Source: Actinomycetaceae bacterium (GTDB taxonomy: Bacteria; Actinomycetota; Actinomycetes; Actinomycetales; Actinomycetaceae). Taken from it: a DNA stretch of 60,829 nucleotides. The DNA lies in assembly GCA_030524055.1 (NCBI GenBank), contig JAUNHH010000015.1, positions 1 through 60,829 of the forward strand, read 5' to 3'. Position 1 is the first letter of the stretch, and every line of letters begins with the position of its first letter. Below are positions 8,407 through 15,857 of this stretch, one piece after another. Under the pieces are notes generated by a model. The model had not been told where the DNA came from and made no database searches. It saw only the letters and a list, made by a program, of their open reading frames with translations. The translations under genes were made by a program, and so were the position numbers.

Positions 8407-8754
8407 ATGTCCGACACTACAACCGCGACCCACGAGGTTCTCCTCACCGATGGGGCAGCAACCAAGGTGAAGAGCCTTCTCGAACAAGAGGGCCGCGACG
8501 ATCTGCGTCTGCGTATTGCTGTACAACCCGGCGGATGCTCCGGGCTGATCTACCAGCTCTACTTTGATGACCGTCTTCTTGATGGCGACGCCATCCGTGA
8601 TTTCGATGGAGTTGAGGTCATTGTTGATCGTATGAGCGTTCCCTACCTTTCGGGCGCCACGATTGACTTCGCTGACACCATTGAGCGTCAGGGCTTCACC
8701 ATTGACAATCCGAATGCACAAAACACCTGTGCATGCGGCGATTCCTTCCACTGA
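8407..8754 (+). CDS. A-type iron-sulfur cluster carrier (IscA/ErpA-like)
   Basis: A 115-residue protein of the HesB/IscA family that holds and passes on Fe-S clusters to target enzymes. The three cluster-binding cysteines are present: one in QPGGCSGLIYQLYFDD and two in NTCACGDSFH at the C-terminus. Two ATGs sit side by side (8404 and 8407); AAGGAG at 8397-8402 is better spaced for the second. It is followed 12 bases later by the FKBP lipoprotein gene on the same strand. No suf genes are nearby; the window's aconitase is a possible client. Confidence 0.9.
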   Translation: MSDTTTATHEVLLTDGAATKVKSLLEQEGRDDLRLRIAVQPGGCSGLIYQLYFDDRLLDGDAIRDFDGVEVIVDRMSVPYLSGATIDFADTIERQGFTIDNPNAQNTCACGDSFH

Positions 8755-8766
8755 CAGGGAGACAAC

Positions 8767-9819
8767 GTGACGATTACCCCCCTTCGCAAAGCCTGCGCGC
8801 TGGGAGCCACATTCACGCTGACCCTGGCTTTAGCGGCATGTACCCCAGCTAGTACACCCGGCTCCGGGGCTTCAGGTGGCGCTGCCAGCGACTGCCCGCC
8901 CGCCGCCGGCCAATCTGGCGCACAAAGTGGCCTTGACACGTCGGTGCCGATTGACCGTAGCGGGAATGGGCCTTTCCCTGAAGTTAAGGCAGGTACAGAA
9001 GGTGCCTCTGGCGCCAGCGCTGCCCCAGTCATTTCCAAGGGAGAAGGGCAGCAGTACGCCGAGGATAAGGTGCTGGCCAAGACCCTGACGAAGGGTGACG
9101 GTCCTGAAGTGTGCGCAGGGGACGTTGTCACTGTTCACTATGTGGGTGCCCTCTGGGATGGAACCGTTTTTGATTCCTCCTGGCCGCGTGGCACCACCAC
9201 GACTTTCAGCCTGGATCAAGTCATCCCCGGATGGAATCACGGCCTTCAAGGGCAGCGCGTGGGTGACCGCGTCGAATTGATTATCCCCGCGGCCTACGCC
9301 TACGGGGAACAGGGAACCCCTGAAAGCCCTGGCTCTCCCGGTATTCCACCGAATTCCACACTGGTTTTCGTTGTGGATATTCAATCGGCTAAGCGCACCA
9401 ATGACCTGTCTATTCTCAGCCAAGCAAAACCCACTGGGCAAAAGGTTGACAATATTGAGGTGACCGGTGATCTCGGTAAAGAGCCGACTGTTGCCTTGAA
9501 GGGTGAGGTCGCCACCGAAGAAAAGGTGGTAACCCTTGCTGAAGGTACCGGCGAAGAAATCTCTGATACCGATAGCGTTGTCCTCCACGGTGTGGCCACA
9601 GTCCCCGGCCAGGAACCCAATTCAACGTGGGCAGTGGGTAAACCGGCTACTGTCAGGGCTAGCCAGCTCAAACTTGGCGGCCAAAAAGTCGGTTCTCGTG
9701 TCCTCGTGGTGCTACCAGTACCTGCCCAACCGCAATCAGCTCTTCCTGAAGGCGCAAAAATCCCCAATGTCCAGGTTTATGTCGTGGATATCGTGGCGGT
9801 GATTGCCTCCACTGGCTGA
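8767..9819 (+). CDS. FKBP-type peptidyl-prolyl isomerase lipoprotein
   Basis: A 350-residue exported lipoprotein. It has an N-terminal signal with basic start, hydrophobic core and lipobox LALAAC (Cys at about residue 20), then a Ser/Gly-rich linker. The FKBP domain (about 100-200) shows the hallmark VTVHYVGALWDGTVFDSSW, a VIPGWNHGLQGQRVGDRVEL block and the YGEQGTPESPGSPGIPPNSTLVF loop. The C-terminal 140 residues look like a second, degenerate FKBP-like unit without the active-site aromatics. It probably helps folding of secreted proteins at the outer face of the membrane. Confidence 0.92.
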   Translation: MTITPLRKACALGATFTLTLALAACTPASTPGSGASGGAASDCPPAAGQSGAQSGLDTSVPIDRSGNGPFPEVKAGTEGASGASAAPVISKGEGQQYAEDKVLAKTLTKGDGPEVCAGDVVTVHYVGALWDGTVFDSSWPRGTTTTFSLDQVIPGWNHGLQGQRVGDRVELIIPAAYAYGEQGTPESPGSPGIPPNSTLVFVVDIQSAKRTNDLSILSQAKPTGQKVDNIEVTGDLGKEPTVALKGEVATEEKVVTLAEGTGEEISDTDSVVLHGVATVPGQEPNSTWAVGKPATVRASQLKLGGQKVGSRVLVVLPVPAQPQSALPEGAKIPNVQVYVVDIVAVIASTG

Positions 9820-9850
9820 TAGGGGTCACCCCGTCACTGAGTGACAAAGA

Positions 9851-9893
9851 AATGGCCGGTTCGCGGCGCATTATGCGCCAAGAACCGGCCATT
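9851..9893 (+). terminator. Bidirectional hairpin between FKBP and MazF genes
   Basis: A 12-bp outer stem (AATGGCCGGTTC at 9851-9862 with 9882-9893) plus an inner GGCGCA/TGCGCC stem. It lies between convergent genes and is free of the 12-mer. Confidence 0.7.
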
Positions 9894-9990
9894 CTTGTGT
9901 GGACTCCGCTGGCCCCGCGACACCGTGAGTTCTTGCCTGCACACATTCTGCGGCGAAACTGCGAATCAGCCAGCCCAGGCACATATGGCA

Positions 9991-10332
9991 CTAGAGATCT
10001 AGGAGGAGGCGCAGGCCCTCATCGACCTGAAACATCAGCTGATAGGGGAGGGTCCCGGCCAACTCAACCAAGCGACTACGGTCAACCACCAAGGTTTGTG
10101 AGACGTTAACGACGCTGTCTTTTGCCAGTCCCGCAACGCCCCGAGGGATCTCGACGTTGCCCGGGGCGGCGGCCAGCCTCAGGTTGCTGGTGAGTGCAGC
10201 CACCATTAACGTGCGAATCCGCGACCGGTTGAACCGATCTGACGACACCACAAGGGCCGGACGGCGAAAGCCCGGCTCTGAGCCCACCGGGTCGCCGAAG
10301 TCAGCCCACCAAATCTCGCCGCGGGCTAGCAC
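9991..10332 (-). CDS. mazF: MazF/PemK-family toxin (endoribonuclease)
   Basis: A 113-residue protein of the PemK/MazF fold, an RNase that cuts mRNA at short sites unless bound by its antitoxin. The family start GEIWWADFGDPVGSEPGFRRPALVVSSD holds the conserved Pro-Gly and Arg-Pro-Ala segments, and RIRTLMVAALTSN holds the active-site Thr strand. The C-terminal helix is present, so it looks intact. Its start overlaps the antitoxin stop by 7 bases, the usual order with the antitoxin first. It could be a recent arrival, since flanking genes are housekeeping. Confidence 0.9.
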   Translation of the reverse strand: MLARGEIWWADFGDPVGSEPGFRRPALVVSSDRFNRSRIRTLMVAALTSNLRLAAAPGNVEIPRGVAGLAKDSVVNVSQTLVVDRSRLVELAGTLPYQLMFQVDEGLRLLLDL

Positions 10333-10556
10333 TCCCAGGCTCCAGCCTCGATAGCGGCTCGTCCAGGGTTACCAACTTCGGACTCCATCTCGTCCGCGAT
10401 GGCATCGAGGGCGGCGGTCACGGGATCTTCGCCCTGGTTGCCGATGAAATCCTCAATGGCTTGGCTGTATAGCCGGGACCTCGTCCAGCCAAGGCGACGA
10501 GCTGTGTCTTCCGCCTTGGCGAAGACATCGTCCGGGATTGAAATCGTGACCTTCAT
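10326..10556 (-). CDS. MazE-like antitoxin (ribbon-helix-helix)
   Basis: A 76-residue protein. The N-terminus MKVTISIPDDVFAKAEDTARRLGWTRS reads as a strand followed by two helices, typical of ribbon-helix-helix DNA-binding antitoxins. The acidic C-terminal part (PVTAALDAIADEMESEVGNPG) is the sort of flexible tail that blocks a MazF active site. It is the first gene of the pair. A 16-bp palindrome just upstream (10564-10579) is its probable operator. Confidence 0.88.
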   Translation of the reverse strand: MKVTISIPDDVFAKAEDTARRLGWTRSRLYSQAIEDFIGNQGEDPVTAALDAIADEMESEVGNPGRAAIEAGAWEC

Positions 10557-10563
10557 ACAGCAA

Positions 10564-10579
10564 GTATGACCGGTAATAC
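10564..10579. promoter_or_regulatory. Palindromic operator of the toxin-antitoxin pair
   Basis: GTATGACCGGTAATAC is a near-perfect palindrome (GTAT-ACCGGT-ATAC core) ending 7 bases before the antitoxin start. The position fits binding by the antitoxin alone or with toxin to repress its own promoter. Confidence 0.55.
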
Positions 10580-10811
10580 CTCCGGCGGATATTCCTCGCC
10601 GCCCGCAGTGCGGCCCCAGGTTGCACTACTCAAGGTCCGCCAGGTGGCGTGACAATGCACCTCCATACCCACCATCAACCCACTGCGCTGGCCCACTATC
10701 AGTCCGGCCTCAGGAAAAGGTGGACCCCATCAGGAATCCGCCCTGAGGTGTGTCTAAAATATGAACGGCAAATACCGGGCCACGCGCCCCCAAGACCCCA
10801 GGAGTGTCCTC

Positions 10812-11204
10812 GTGAGCGTAGCGACCGTCCCCGTCCTCGTTTTTAGTGACGATTCCACAACCCGCAAAGCAGTGGTAGAGGGCGTAGGAATCAAAGCCTC
10901 CAAAGACACCCCCCGTATTGAATGGGTGGAAGCTGCCACCACTTTCGGCGTTGTTGAAGCCGTGAAAGAGCAGGATTTTGCCCTGATCATTCTTGACGCC
11001 GAAACCCAAGGACACGGCGGAATGGGTGTGGCTAAAGAACTCCAGAATGTCATTGAAGAGGATCTGCCCCCGCTGTTGTTCCTCACTGCCCGCCCTCAAG
11101 ATGAGTGGCTTGCTACCTGGGCAGGAGCCAGTGCCGTGGTGACAGCCCCGCTGAGCCCCATTGTGCTGCAGGAAACGGTCGCGTCCCTCTTGGGCGGGCG
11201 CTAA
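10812..11204 (+). CDS. Response-regulator receiver-like protein without output domain
   Basis: A 130-residue stand-alone receiver-like domain. VPVLVFSDDS holds the N-terminal acidic pair, FALIILDAETQG the phospho-acceptor-like Asp, and LLFLTARPQ the conserved Thr. The usual Lys-Pro near the C-terminus is replaced (VVTAPLSP), so phosphorylation chemistry may be altered. I chose GTG 10812, with AGGAG about 9 bases upstream, over a longer frame. TAAAAT at 10754-10759 is a possible -10 box. The stop overlaps the trpD start (TAATG), giving coupled translation, an unexpected partner for a tryptophan enzyme. Confidence 0.65.
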   Translation: MSVATVPVLVFSDDSTTRKAVVEGVGIKASKDTPRIEWVEAATTFGVVEAVKEQDFALIILDAETQGHGGMGVAKELQNVIEEDLPPLLFLTARPQDEWLATWAGASAVVTAPLSPIVLQETVASLLGGR

Positions 11205-12280
11205 TGGCAGGGGCATCAATGAACGCGGCCTCTCACGACTGGGCGGGGTTGATCCGGCCTCTTCTTGCTGGTGGGGCTATGGATACCTCAACGGCCTATT
11301 CCGTGATGGACGAGGTCATGACAGGAAATATGGATCAGGTGCGTTTAGCGTCCCTGCTGACTGCCCTGGCCACCAAGGGCCCCAGTGTTGACGAAGTCCG
11401 CGGTTTCGCTGACGCTATGCGTGACCACGCCCTCAGCGCTGACCTGCCGACCGACGCCCTCGATATTGTGGGCACAGGGGGCGACGGCCACCACACGGTC
11501 AATGTGTCCACAATGGCGATGCTCCTTCTTGCGGCCAGCGGCGTTCCCATGGTGAAACACGGGAATCGTGCCTCGACATCGGCCTGTGGTTCCGCGGATC
11601 TGCTCGAAGCCCTGGGGGTGCGCCTTGATGTGGACCCGCAGCGGGCCACCGACATTTTTCACTCCCTCGGGGTGGCGTTCCTTTTCGCCAACCACTACCA
11701 CCCCTCGATGCGCCATGCGGCGCCAGTGCGGCGGAGCCTTGCTTTCCCGACGGTCTTCAATATTTTGGGGCCGCTGACCAATCCTGCCAGGCCACGTGCC
11801 AGCGCGGTGGGGGCGGCTAATGAACGCCATGCGGAACTCATCGCTGGGGTTTTTGCTGGTCGCGGCCAGGACGCAGTGGTTTTCCGCGGCAGGCGCTGCG
11901 GGTTGGATGAGTTTTCTACCTGCGATACCACTCAGGTGTGGTGGGTGACCTCCGGCGAGATCTCCACGTGGGATGTGGATCCAGTGGCAGATTTCGGCTG
12001 CGAGCCCTCCACATTGGAGGATTTACGTGGTGGCAGTGCCGACGATAATGCGGCTGTGGCCCGTGAGATTCTGGCCGGGGATGGGCCGGTGGCGGTGCGT
12101 GATGCGGTGTGTCTGAATGCGGCAGCTGGAATGGTGGCCTTCCATGGGGCTGGCGGCGAGAAAGACTTTACGGGTGCACTGGGCGCTGGCCTTGACCGTG
12201 CGCGGGAAGTGTTAGCCAGTGGGGCTGGCCTTGACCTCCTTGAGCGGTGGGCTAGTGCCACCCAGCGGGACTTTTCCTAA
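11204..12280 (+). CDS. trpD: Anthranilate phosphoribosyltransferase
   Basis: A 358-residue enzyme that joins anthranilate to PRPP in tryptophan synthesis. The PRPP site GTGGDGHHTVNVST and the KHGNRASTSACGSADLLEALG anthranilate/PRPP region are intact, with the N-terminal helical domain before them and the DEFSTCDTTQVW segment later. The ATG at 11204 overlaps the receiver-like gene's stop. It is apart from other trp genes, as I recall for mycobacteria (Rv2192c), where it also lies near the exonuclease, PlsC and DAHP synthase genes. A 12-mer hairpin follows directly after the stop. Confidence 0.95.
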   Translation: MAGASMNAASHDWAGLIRPLLAGGAMDTSTAYSVMDEVMTGNMDQVRLASLLTALATKGPSVDEVRGFADAMRDHALSADLPTDALDIVGTGGDGHHTVNVSTMAMLLLAASGVPMVKHGNRASTSACGSADLLEALGVRLDVDPQRATDIFHSLGVAFLFANHYHPSMRHAAPVRRSLAFPTVFNILGPLTNPARPRASAVGAANERHAELIAGVFAGRGQDAVVFRGRRCGLDEFSTCDTTQVWWVTSGEISTWDVDPVADFGCEPSTLEDLRGGSADDNAAVAREILAGDGPVAVRDAVCLNAAAGMVAFHGAGGEKDFTGALGAGLDRAREVLASGAGLDLLERWASATQRDFS

Positions 12281-12324
12281 TTCACGAGGGCGGGGCGCCA
12301 GTAGCAACCCCGCCCTCGTGAATT
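12279..12324. terminator. Hairpin of inverted 12-mers after trpD
   Basis: Two exact 12-mers in inverted orientation (12284-12295 and 12308-12319) lie within a perfect 17-bp stem, AATTCACGAGGGCGGGG pairing with its complement at 12308-12324. The stem starts inside the trpD stop codon and the loop is 12 bases. No T tract follows. Confidence 0.8.
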
Positions 12325-12350
12325 GTGATCCGCCAATCTGAAATCAACCC

Positions 12351-12380
12351 TTGAACTTGCAACCGCGCCCCTGTTAGGCT
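12351..12380 (+). promoter_or_regulatory. Promoter of the PTS operon
   Basis: TTGAAC (12351-12356) and TAGGCT (12375-12380) are spaced by 18 bases, a good fit to a principal-sigma promoter. Transcription would start near 12387, about 25 bases before the antiterminator target. Confidence 0.6.
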
Positions 12381-12411
12381 CGCACTACTGTCGCTGAGCA
12401 AGTGACAAACA

Positions 12412-12472
12412 GGGTTGTTACTCAACCGAGGCAAGACCTGGGAACGCTATTTTGCGTACCCGGGTCTTTTTT
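12412..12472 (+). promoter_or_regulatory. RAT antiterminator target overlapping a leader terminator
   Basis: GGGTTGTTACTCAACC then GAGGCAAGACC (12412-12438) matches the ribonucleic antiterminator (RAT) consensus bound by BglG/LicT proteins (GGATTGTTACT...GGCAAAACC). Its 3' end shares 12434-12438 with a terminator: AGACCTGGG pairs with CCCGGGTCT at 12459-12467, an inner ACGC/GCGT stem tightens it, and six T's follow. The two structures exclude each other, so the EIIBCA gene downstream should be read through only when the BglG-type protein encoded at 14610 binds. Confidence 0.88.
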
Positions 12473-12503
12473 CTTACCCGAAAAGGGTGGAAGGACGACG
12501 ACG

Positions 12504-14561
12504 ATGTCAGATAAGACAATGGCGGAGGAAATCCTCGCCGGTGTCGGAGGAGCAGGGAATATTGTCTCCCTGACTCACTGCGCAACCCGTTTGCGCTTTG
12601 AATTGGTTGATGCCTCGAAGGCCGACCAATCTGCCCTTGACCGGGTTGATGGAGTCATGGGTGTGGTGCCCCAGTCCGGCGATCGCCTGCAGGTGGTTGT
12701 TGGTGGCGCCGTACAAAGTGCCTACGCAGCCCTGACCGCAATGCCCGGCGTTGGAGGTGGCGGGACCGTTGCCGCTGACGGAGAGCTTTCTGACGCGGAA
12801 GTCAAAGCTGCGGCCCGCTCGAAAGCACGCGGAAAATTTGCCTGGCTTGACGCTTTCTTCGAGTACCTTTCGGACTCTTTCCGCCCCCTCCTTGGTGTCC
12901 TTCTCGGCGGCTCCCTGATTCTGGCCATTATTGCCGTTGCTGACGCCACAGGAATTGTTGACGTCCACGCCGAACAGGTCCCTGCAGGCTGGGTTTTCCT
13001 TGAATCCATTGCCCAGGCTATTTTCTTCTTCCTGCCAATTATGGTGGCCTATAACGCCTCCAAAAAATTGGATGTGGATCCCTGGTTAGGCGCAGGCATT
13101 ATTGCGGCGCTTATGACCCCCAATCACTTTGTGGCCCTGTCAGATACAGCGCGTTTCCCTGACACCACCTGCGTGCACAATACACTCCTTGACCAGGATC
13201 AATGCACGGCAAATATTTTCGGCCTTCCCCTCCAGCTTTTCGGCTATAACGGAAATGTCTTCGTGCCCCTCATTATGGTGGCGATTCTTGCCCTCCTTGT
13301 GCGCGGATTAAAGAAAGTGATCCCCTCTAATCTGCAAATGGTCTTTGTGCCCTTTATTGCCATGCTTGTGATGGTGCCACTGACCGGTTTCCTTATTGGC
13401 CCCCTCGGCATTGGAATGGGTAATGCTCTTGGTGTTGCCTTTAGCTGGCTGAATAACACTGTGCCTTTTGTTTTCGCCCTCGTTATTCCATTGGCCTACC
13501 CATTCTTAGTGCCCCTTGGTCTGCACTGGCCGCTGAACGCCCTCATGCTGGTCAATATCAATGGGCCGCTCGGCTACGACTTTATTCAAGGCCCCATGGG
13601 CACATGGAATTTCGCGTGCTTCGGCGCCACCGCTGGCGTTGTCCTGTGGTCGATGCGCGATAAAGATGCGCAAATGCGTCAGACCTCATTGGGTGCATTA
13701 GCAGCCGGCCTTCTCGGCGGTATTTCTGAGCCTTCCCTGTACGGTATTCACCTGCGCTTTAAGAAGATTTACCCCCTGATGTTGGTGGGTTGTGCCGCGG
13801 GCGGTCTGACCATTGCTATTCTCGGCAGCCTTTTCGCTGGTGGCTCTGTCACCACAACAGCTTTCGCCTTTACCTCTTTATTGACGATTGCTGTGTTTGA
13901 CCCAATGTGGGTTTACGGCATTTCTATTGCCGTGGCCTTCTTTACCTCTTTCACCCTGGTGGCCCTTTTCGACTACCGCACCCCGGAACAAAAAGCAGAA
14001 ATCCGGGCCCGTATTGCCGCAAGCTCCGGCGCCACCGCCACCGCGGCGGCCGCAAGCCCCGTTGAGGAAGCTGAAGCCTCCTCACCGGTGGAAACTCGCG
14101 CTGAGCCCACCACTGAGGTGGCCGCACCAGTGAGCGGCACCGTCATTTCCCTTGACGAAGTCCCCGATAAAGTCTTTGCCTCCCGCGCCCTGGGCGACGG
14201 CGTCGGCATTGAGATTACCGATGGCCGCATTGTCGCCCCGATTTCCGGGGTGCTCCGCACTGTGGCAGACACCGGTCACGCCTACGGCATTAAAAGCGAT
14301 GACGGGGTGGAAGTTCTGGTCCACGTCGGTATTGACACCGTCCAAATGGAAGGCAAAGGCTTCGAGGTCAATGTCGAAAAGAAACAGCGCGTCACCGTCG
14401 GTGAGCTGCTGGGCACAGTAGACCTCGACGCTGTGCGCGAGGCCGGATACCCGACCACCACAATCGTCACCGTCACCAATACCAAGGCAATGACCTCCGT
14501 GACACCCATAACCGGGACAGAGGTGCGATTAGGCGATACGGTTATTCGTATCGAGCGCTGA
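12504..14561 (+). CDS. PTS beta-glucoside-type transporter EIIBCA
   Basis: A 685-residue membrane permease that imports a sugar while phosphorylating it. EIIB comes first, with the phospho-cysteine in SLTHCATRLRF (Cys26). EIIC (about 115-480) has roughly ten membrane segments. After an Ala/Glu/Pro-rich linker, EIIA shows APVSGTVISLDEVPD, FASRALGDGVGIE and the active His in VLVHVGIDTVQMEGKGF. Domain order and the RAT-controlled leader match the glucose/glucoside family (BglF, ScrA-like), so the sugar is likely a beta-glucoside, sucrose or trehalose; it cannot be fixed from sequence. ATG 12504 follows a GGAAGGA ribosome site. No phospho-glycosidase is nearby. Confidence 0.93.
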   Translation: MSDKTMAEEILAGVGGAGNIVSLTHCATRLRFELVDASKADQSALDRVDGVMGVVPQSGDRLQVVVGGAVQSAYAALTAMPGVGGGGTVAADGELSDAEVKAAARSKARGKFAWLDAFFEYLSDSFRPLLGVLLGGSLILAIIAVADATGIVDVHAEQVPAGWVFLESIAQAIFFFLPIMVAYNASKKLDVDPWLGAGIIAALMTPNHFVALSDTARFPDTTCVHNTLLDQDQCTANIFGLPLQLFGYNGNVFVPLIMVAILALLVRGLKKVIPSNLQMVFVPFIAMLVMVPLTGFLIGPLGIGMGNALGVAFSWLNNTVPFVFALVIPLAYPFLVPLGLHWPLNALMLVNINGPLGYDFIQGPMGTWNFACFGATAGVVLWSMRDKDAQMRQTSLGALAAGLLGGISEPSLYGIHLRFKKIYPLMLVGCAAGGLTIAILGSLFAGGSVTTTAFAFTSLLTIAVFDPMWVYGISIAVAFFTSFTLVALFDYRTPEQKAEIRARIAASSGATATAAAASPVEEAEASSPVETRAEPTTEVAAPVSGTVISLDEVPDKVFASRALGDGVGIEITDGRIVAPISGVLRTVADTGHAYGIKSDDGVEVLVHVGIDTVQMEGKGFEVNVEKKQRVTVGELLGTVDLDAVREAGYPTTTIVTVTNTKAMTSVTPITGTEVRLGDTVIRIER

Positions 14562-14609
14562 CGCTCGACCTTAAGCGACGCAGTGACGCAAAAAGAGGAA
14601 GGATGACTG

Positions 14610-15452
14610 TTGGACGTTCTCCGTGTCTTCAACAACAATGTCGTCCTTGCTCGCTCAGCGGATGGGACGGAGGTGATCCTCACCGGCCGTGGCCTGGGAT
14701 TCCAGGTCCGCAGTGGGGATCGGGTGGACCCAGAAAAAGTCGCCCGCACCTTCGTCCCCGCTGATGGGCGCGACCCTGATCACCTGGCGGAACTCCTTAC
14801 CGGAATCCCCCCAGAACTGGTCCAAATGGTGGCTCAAGGCCTGGGCGAGATCGGCGTGGACGAGAAACTCATTTCTTCACCCACACTGGTCATTGCCCTG
14901 GCTGACCACCTGGGCCTGGCCCTGGTCCGTATTAAAGAAGGAACCCAGATGGAGTACCCCCTCACGGGGGAGGTCCTTCACCTGTATCCGCAAGAACACG
15001 CCCAGGCGCGCGCCCTGCTCCACTGGCTCAATACCCGCCTTGACACGCATCTGCCAGAGTATGAAGCCACAGCTTTTACTTTGCACCTGGTCAACGCTGG
15101 TTTTATTACCGGAGACCTGTCCTATACCTACCAAATGACAGGGGTGATTCAACAGGTCATTCATGTGGTGGAAGCTGAACTTGGTGTCACTCTTGACCCG
15201 CTATCCGTCAATGTTGGCCGCTTCATTACTCATCTGCGTTATCTTTTTGTCCGCGTCCGCCACAAACAACAACTCAACCAGGATGTGAATCCTATCACTT
15301 TAGCGATTCAGCAATCCTGCCCGAAAGAACACGCCTGCGCACAAAATTTGGCGCGCGTAATGGAACTGAGATTGGGGGCTGAGCTTACTCCTGACGAGAT
15401 TTCCTACCTCACATTGCACGTCGCTCGGGTTGCCGCTTCTTCAGAAAAATAA
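14610..15452 (+). CDS. bglG: BglG/LicT-family transcriptional antiterminator
   Basis: A 280-residue RNA-binding regulator. The N-terminal CAT domain (about 1-55) begins MDVLRVFNNNVVLARSADG, the standard start of the family, which fixes the TTG at 14610; AGGAAGG lies 8 bases upstream. Two PRD domains follow (about 65-165 and 175-278), with histidines in ALADHLGLALV and FITHLRYLF and CPKEHACA as candidate PTS phosphorylation sites. It should bind the RAT at 12412 and prevent termination when sugar is present. It lies right after the permease, giving autoregulation of the locus. Confidence 0.93.
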   Translation: MDVLRVFNNNVVLARSADGTEVILTGRGLGFQVRSGDRVDPEKVARTFVPADGRDPDHLAELLTGIPPELVQMVAQGLGEIGVDEKLISSPTLVIALADHLGLALVRIKEGTQMEYPLTGEVLHLYPQEHAQARALLHWLNTRLDTHLPEYEATAFTLHLVNAGFITGDLSYTYQMTGVIQQVIHVVEAELGVTLDPLSVNVGRFITHLRYLFVRVRHKQQLNQDVNPITLAIQQSCPKEHACAQNLARVMELRLGAELTPDEISYLTLHVARVAASSEK

Positions 15453-15464
15453 CCCCGCCCTCGT
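15453..15464 (-). repeat. Exact 12-mer ACGAGGGCGGGG (minus strand), intergenic
   Basis: Solo copy starting right after the BglG stop. Together with the next bases it forms only a short GCCCTC-GT-GAGGGC palindrome, not a full terminator. The rest of the gap to HPr (15465-15590) holds no clear gene. Confidence 0.9.
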
Positions 15465-15590
15465 GAGGGCAAAGAATGCAATCTGGCAAGTGCACGTCTC
15501 AAAACCATGCACACACACCCAAACCATATGACAATCGTATGACACACACGAGGTCGGCCACCGCCGCCCGCACCATTGAAAGGACCAAAG

Positions 15591-15857
15591 ATGATCTCTC
15601 GCACCGCCACAATCGCTTCCTCCGTCGGTCTCCACGCCCGCCCCGCCAGCATCCTCGCTGACGCCGCCGACGAAACCGGCTTCGACATCACTATTTCTTT
15701 CAACGGTGAAGAAGCTGATGCGGCCTCCCTCCTGGAAATCATGACCCTCGGCGCCAAGCACGGCGATGTTGTCACCCTCAGCTGCGACGATGACGCAGCG
15801 GCCGACGCGCTTGACTCCCTCGTTGAGCTCCTCTCCAAGGATCTCGACAAGGAGTGA
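15591..15857 (+). CDS. ptsH: Phosphocarrier protein HPr
   Basis: An 88-residue phosphocarrier that passes phosphate from Enzyme I to the EIIA domain. The active His15 lies in SSVGLHARPAS. Ser46 is present (DAASLLEIMTLG), the position phosphorylated by HPr kinase in Firmicutes, though most Actinobacteria are thought to lack that kinase. AAAGGA upstream supports ATG 15591. Its stop overlaps the Enzyme I start. Placing the general PTS pair directly after a sugar-specific permease and its regulator suggests that this is a principal PTS locus. Confidence 0.95.
   Translation: MISRTATIASSVGLHARPASILADAADETGFDITISFNGEEADAASLLEIMTLGAKHGDVVTLSCDDDAAADALDSLVELLSKDLDKE

Noticed and set aside
8872-9588. 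238-codon open frame on the minus strand
   Set aside because: Antisense shadow of the FKBP lipoprotein gene.
12325-12411. Possible T-box or tryptophan leader after trpD
   Set aside because: The stretch is explained by the promoter of the PTS operon; trpD has no leader peptide upstream.
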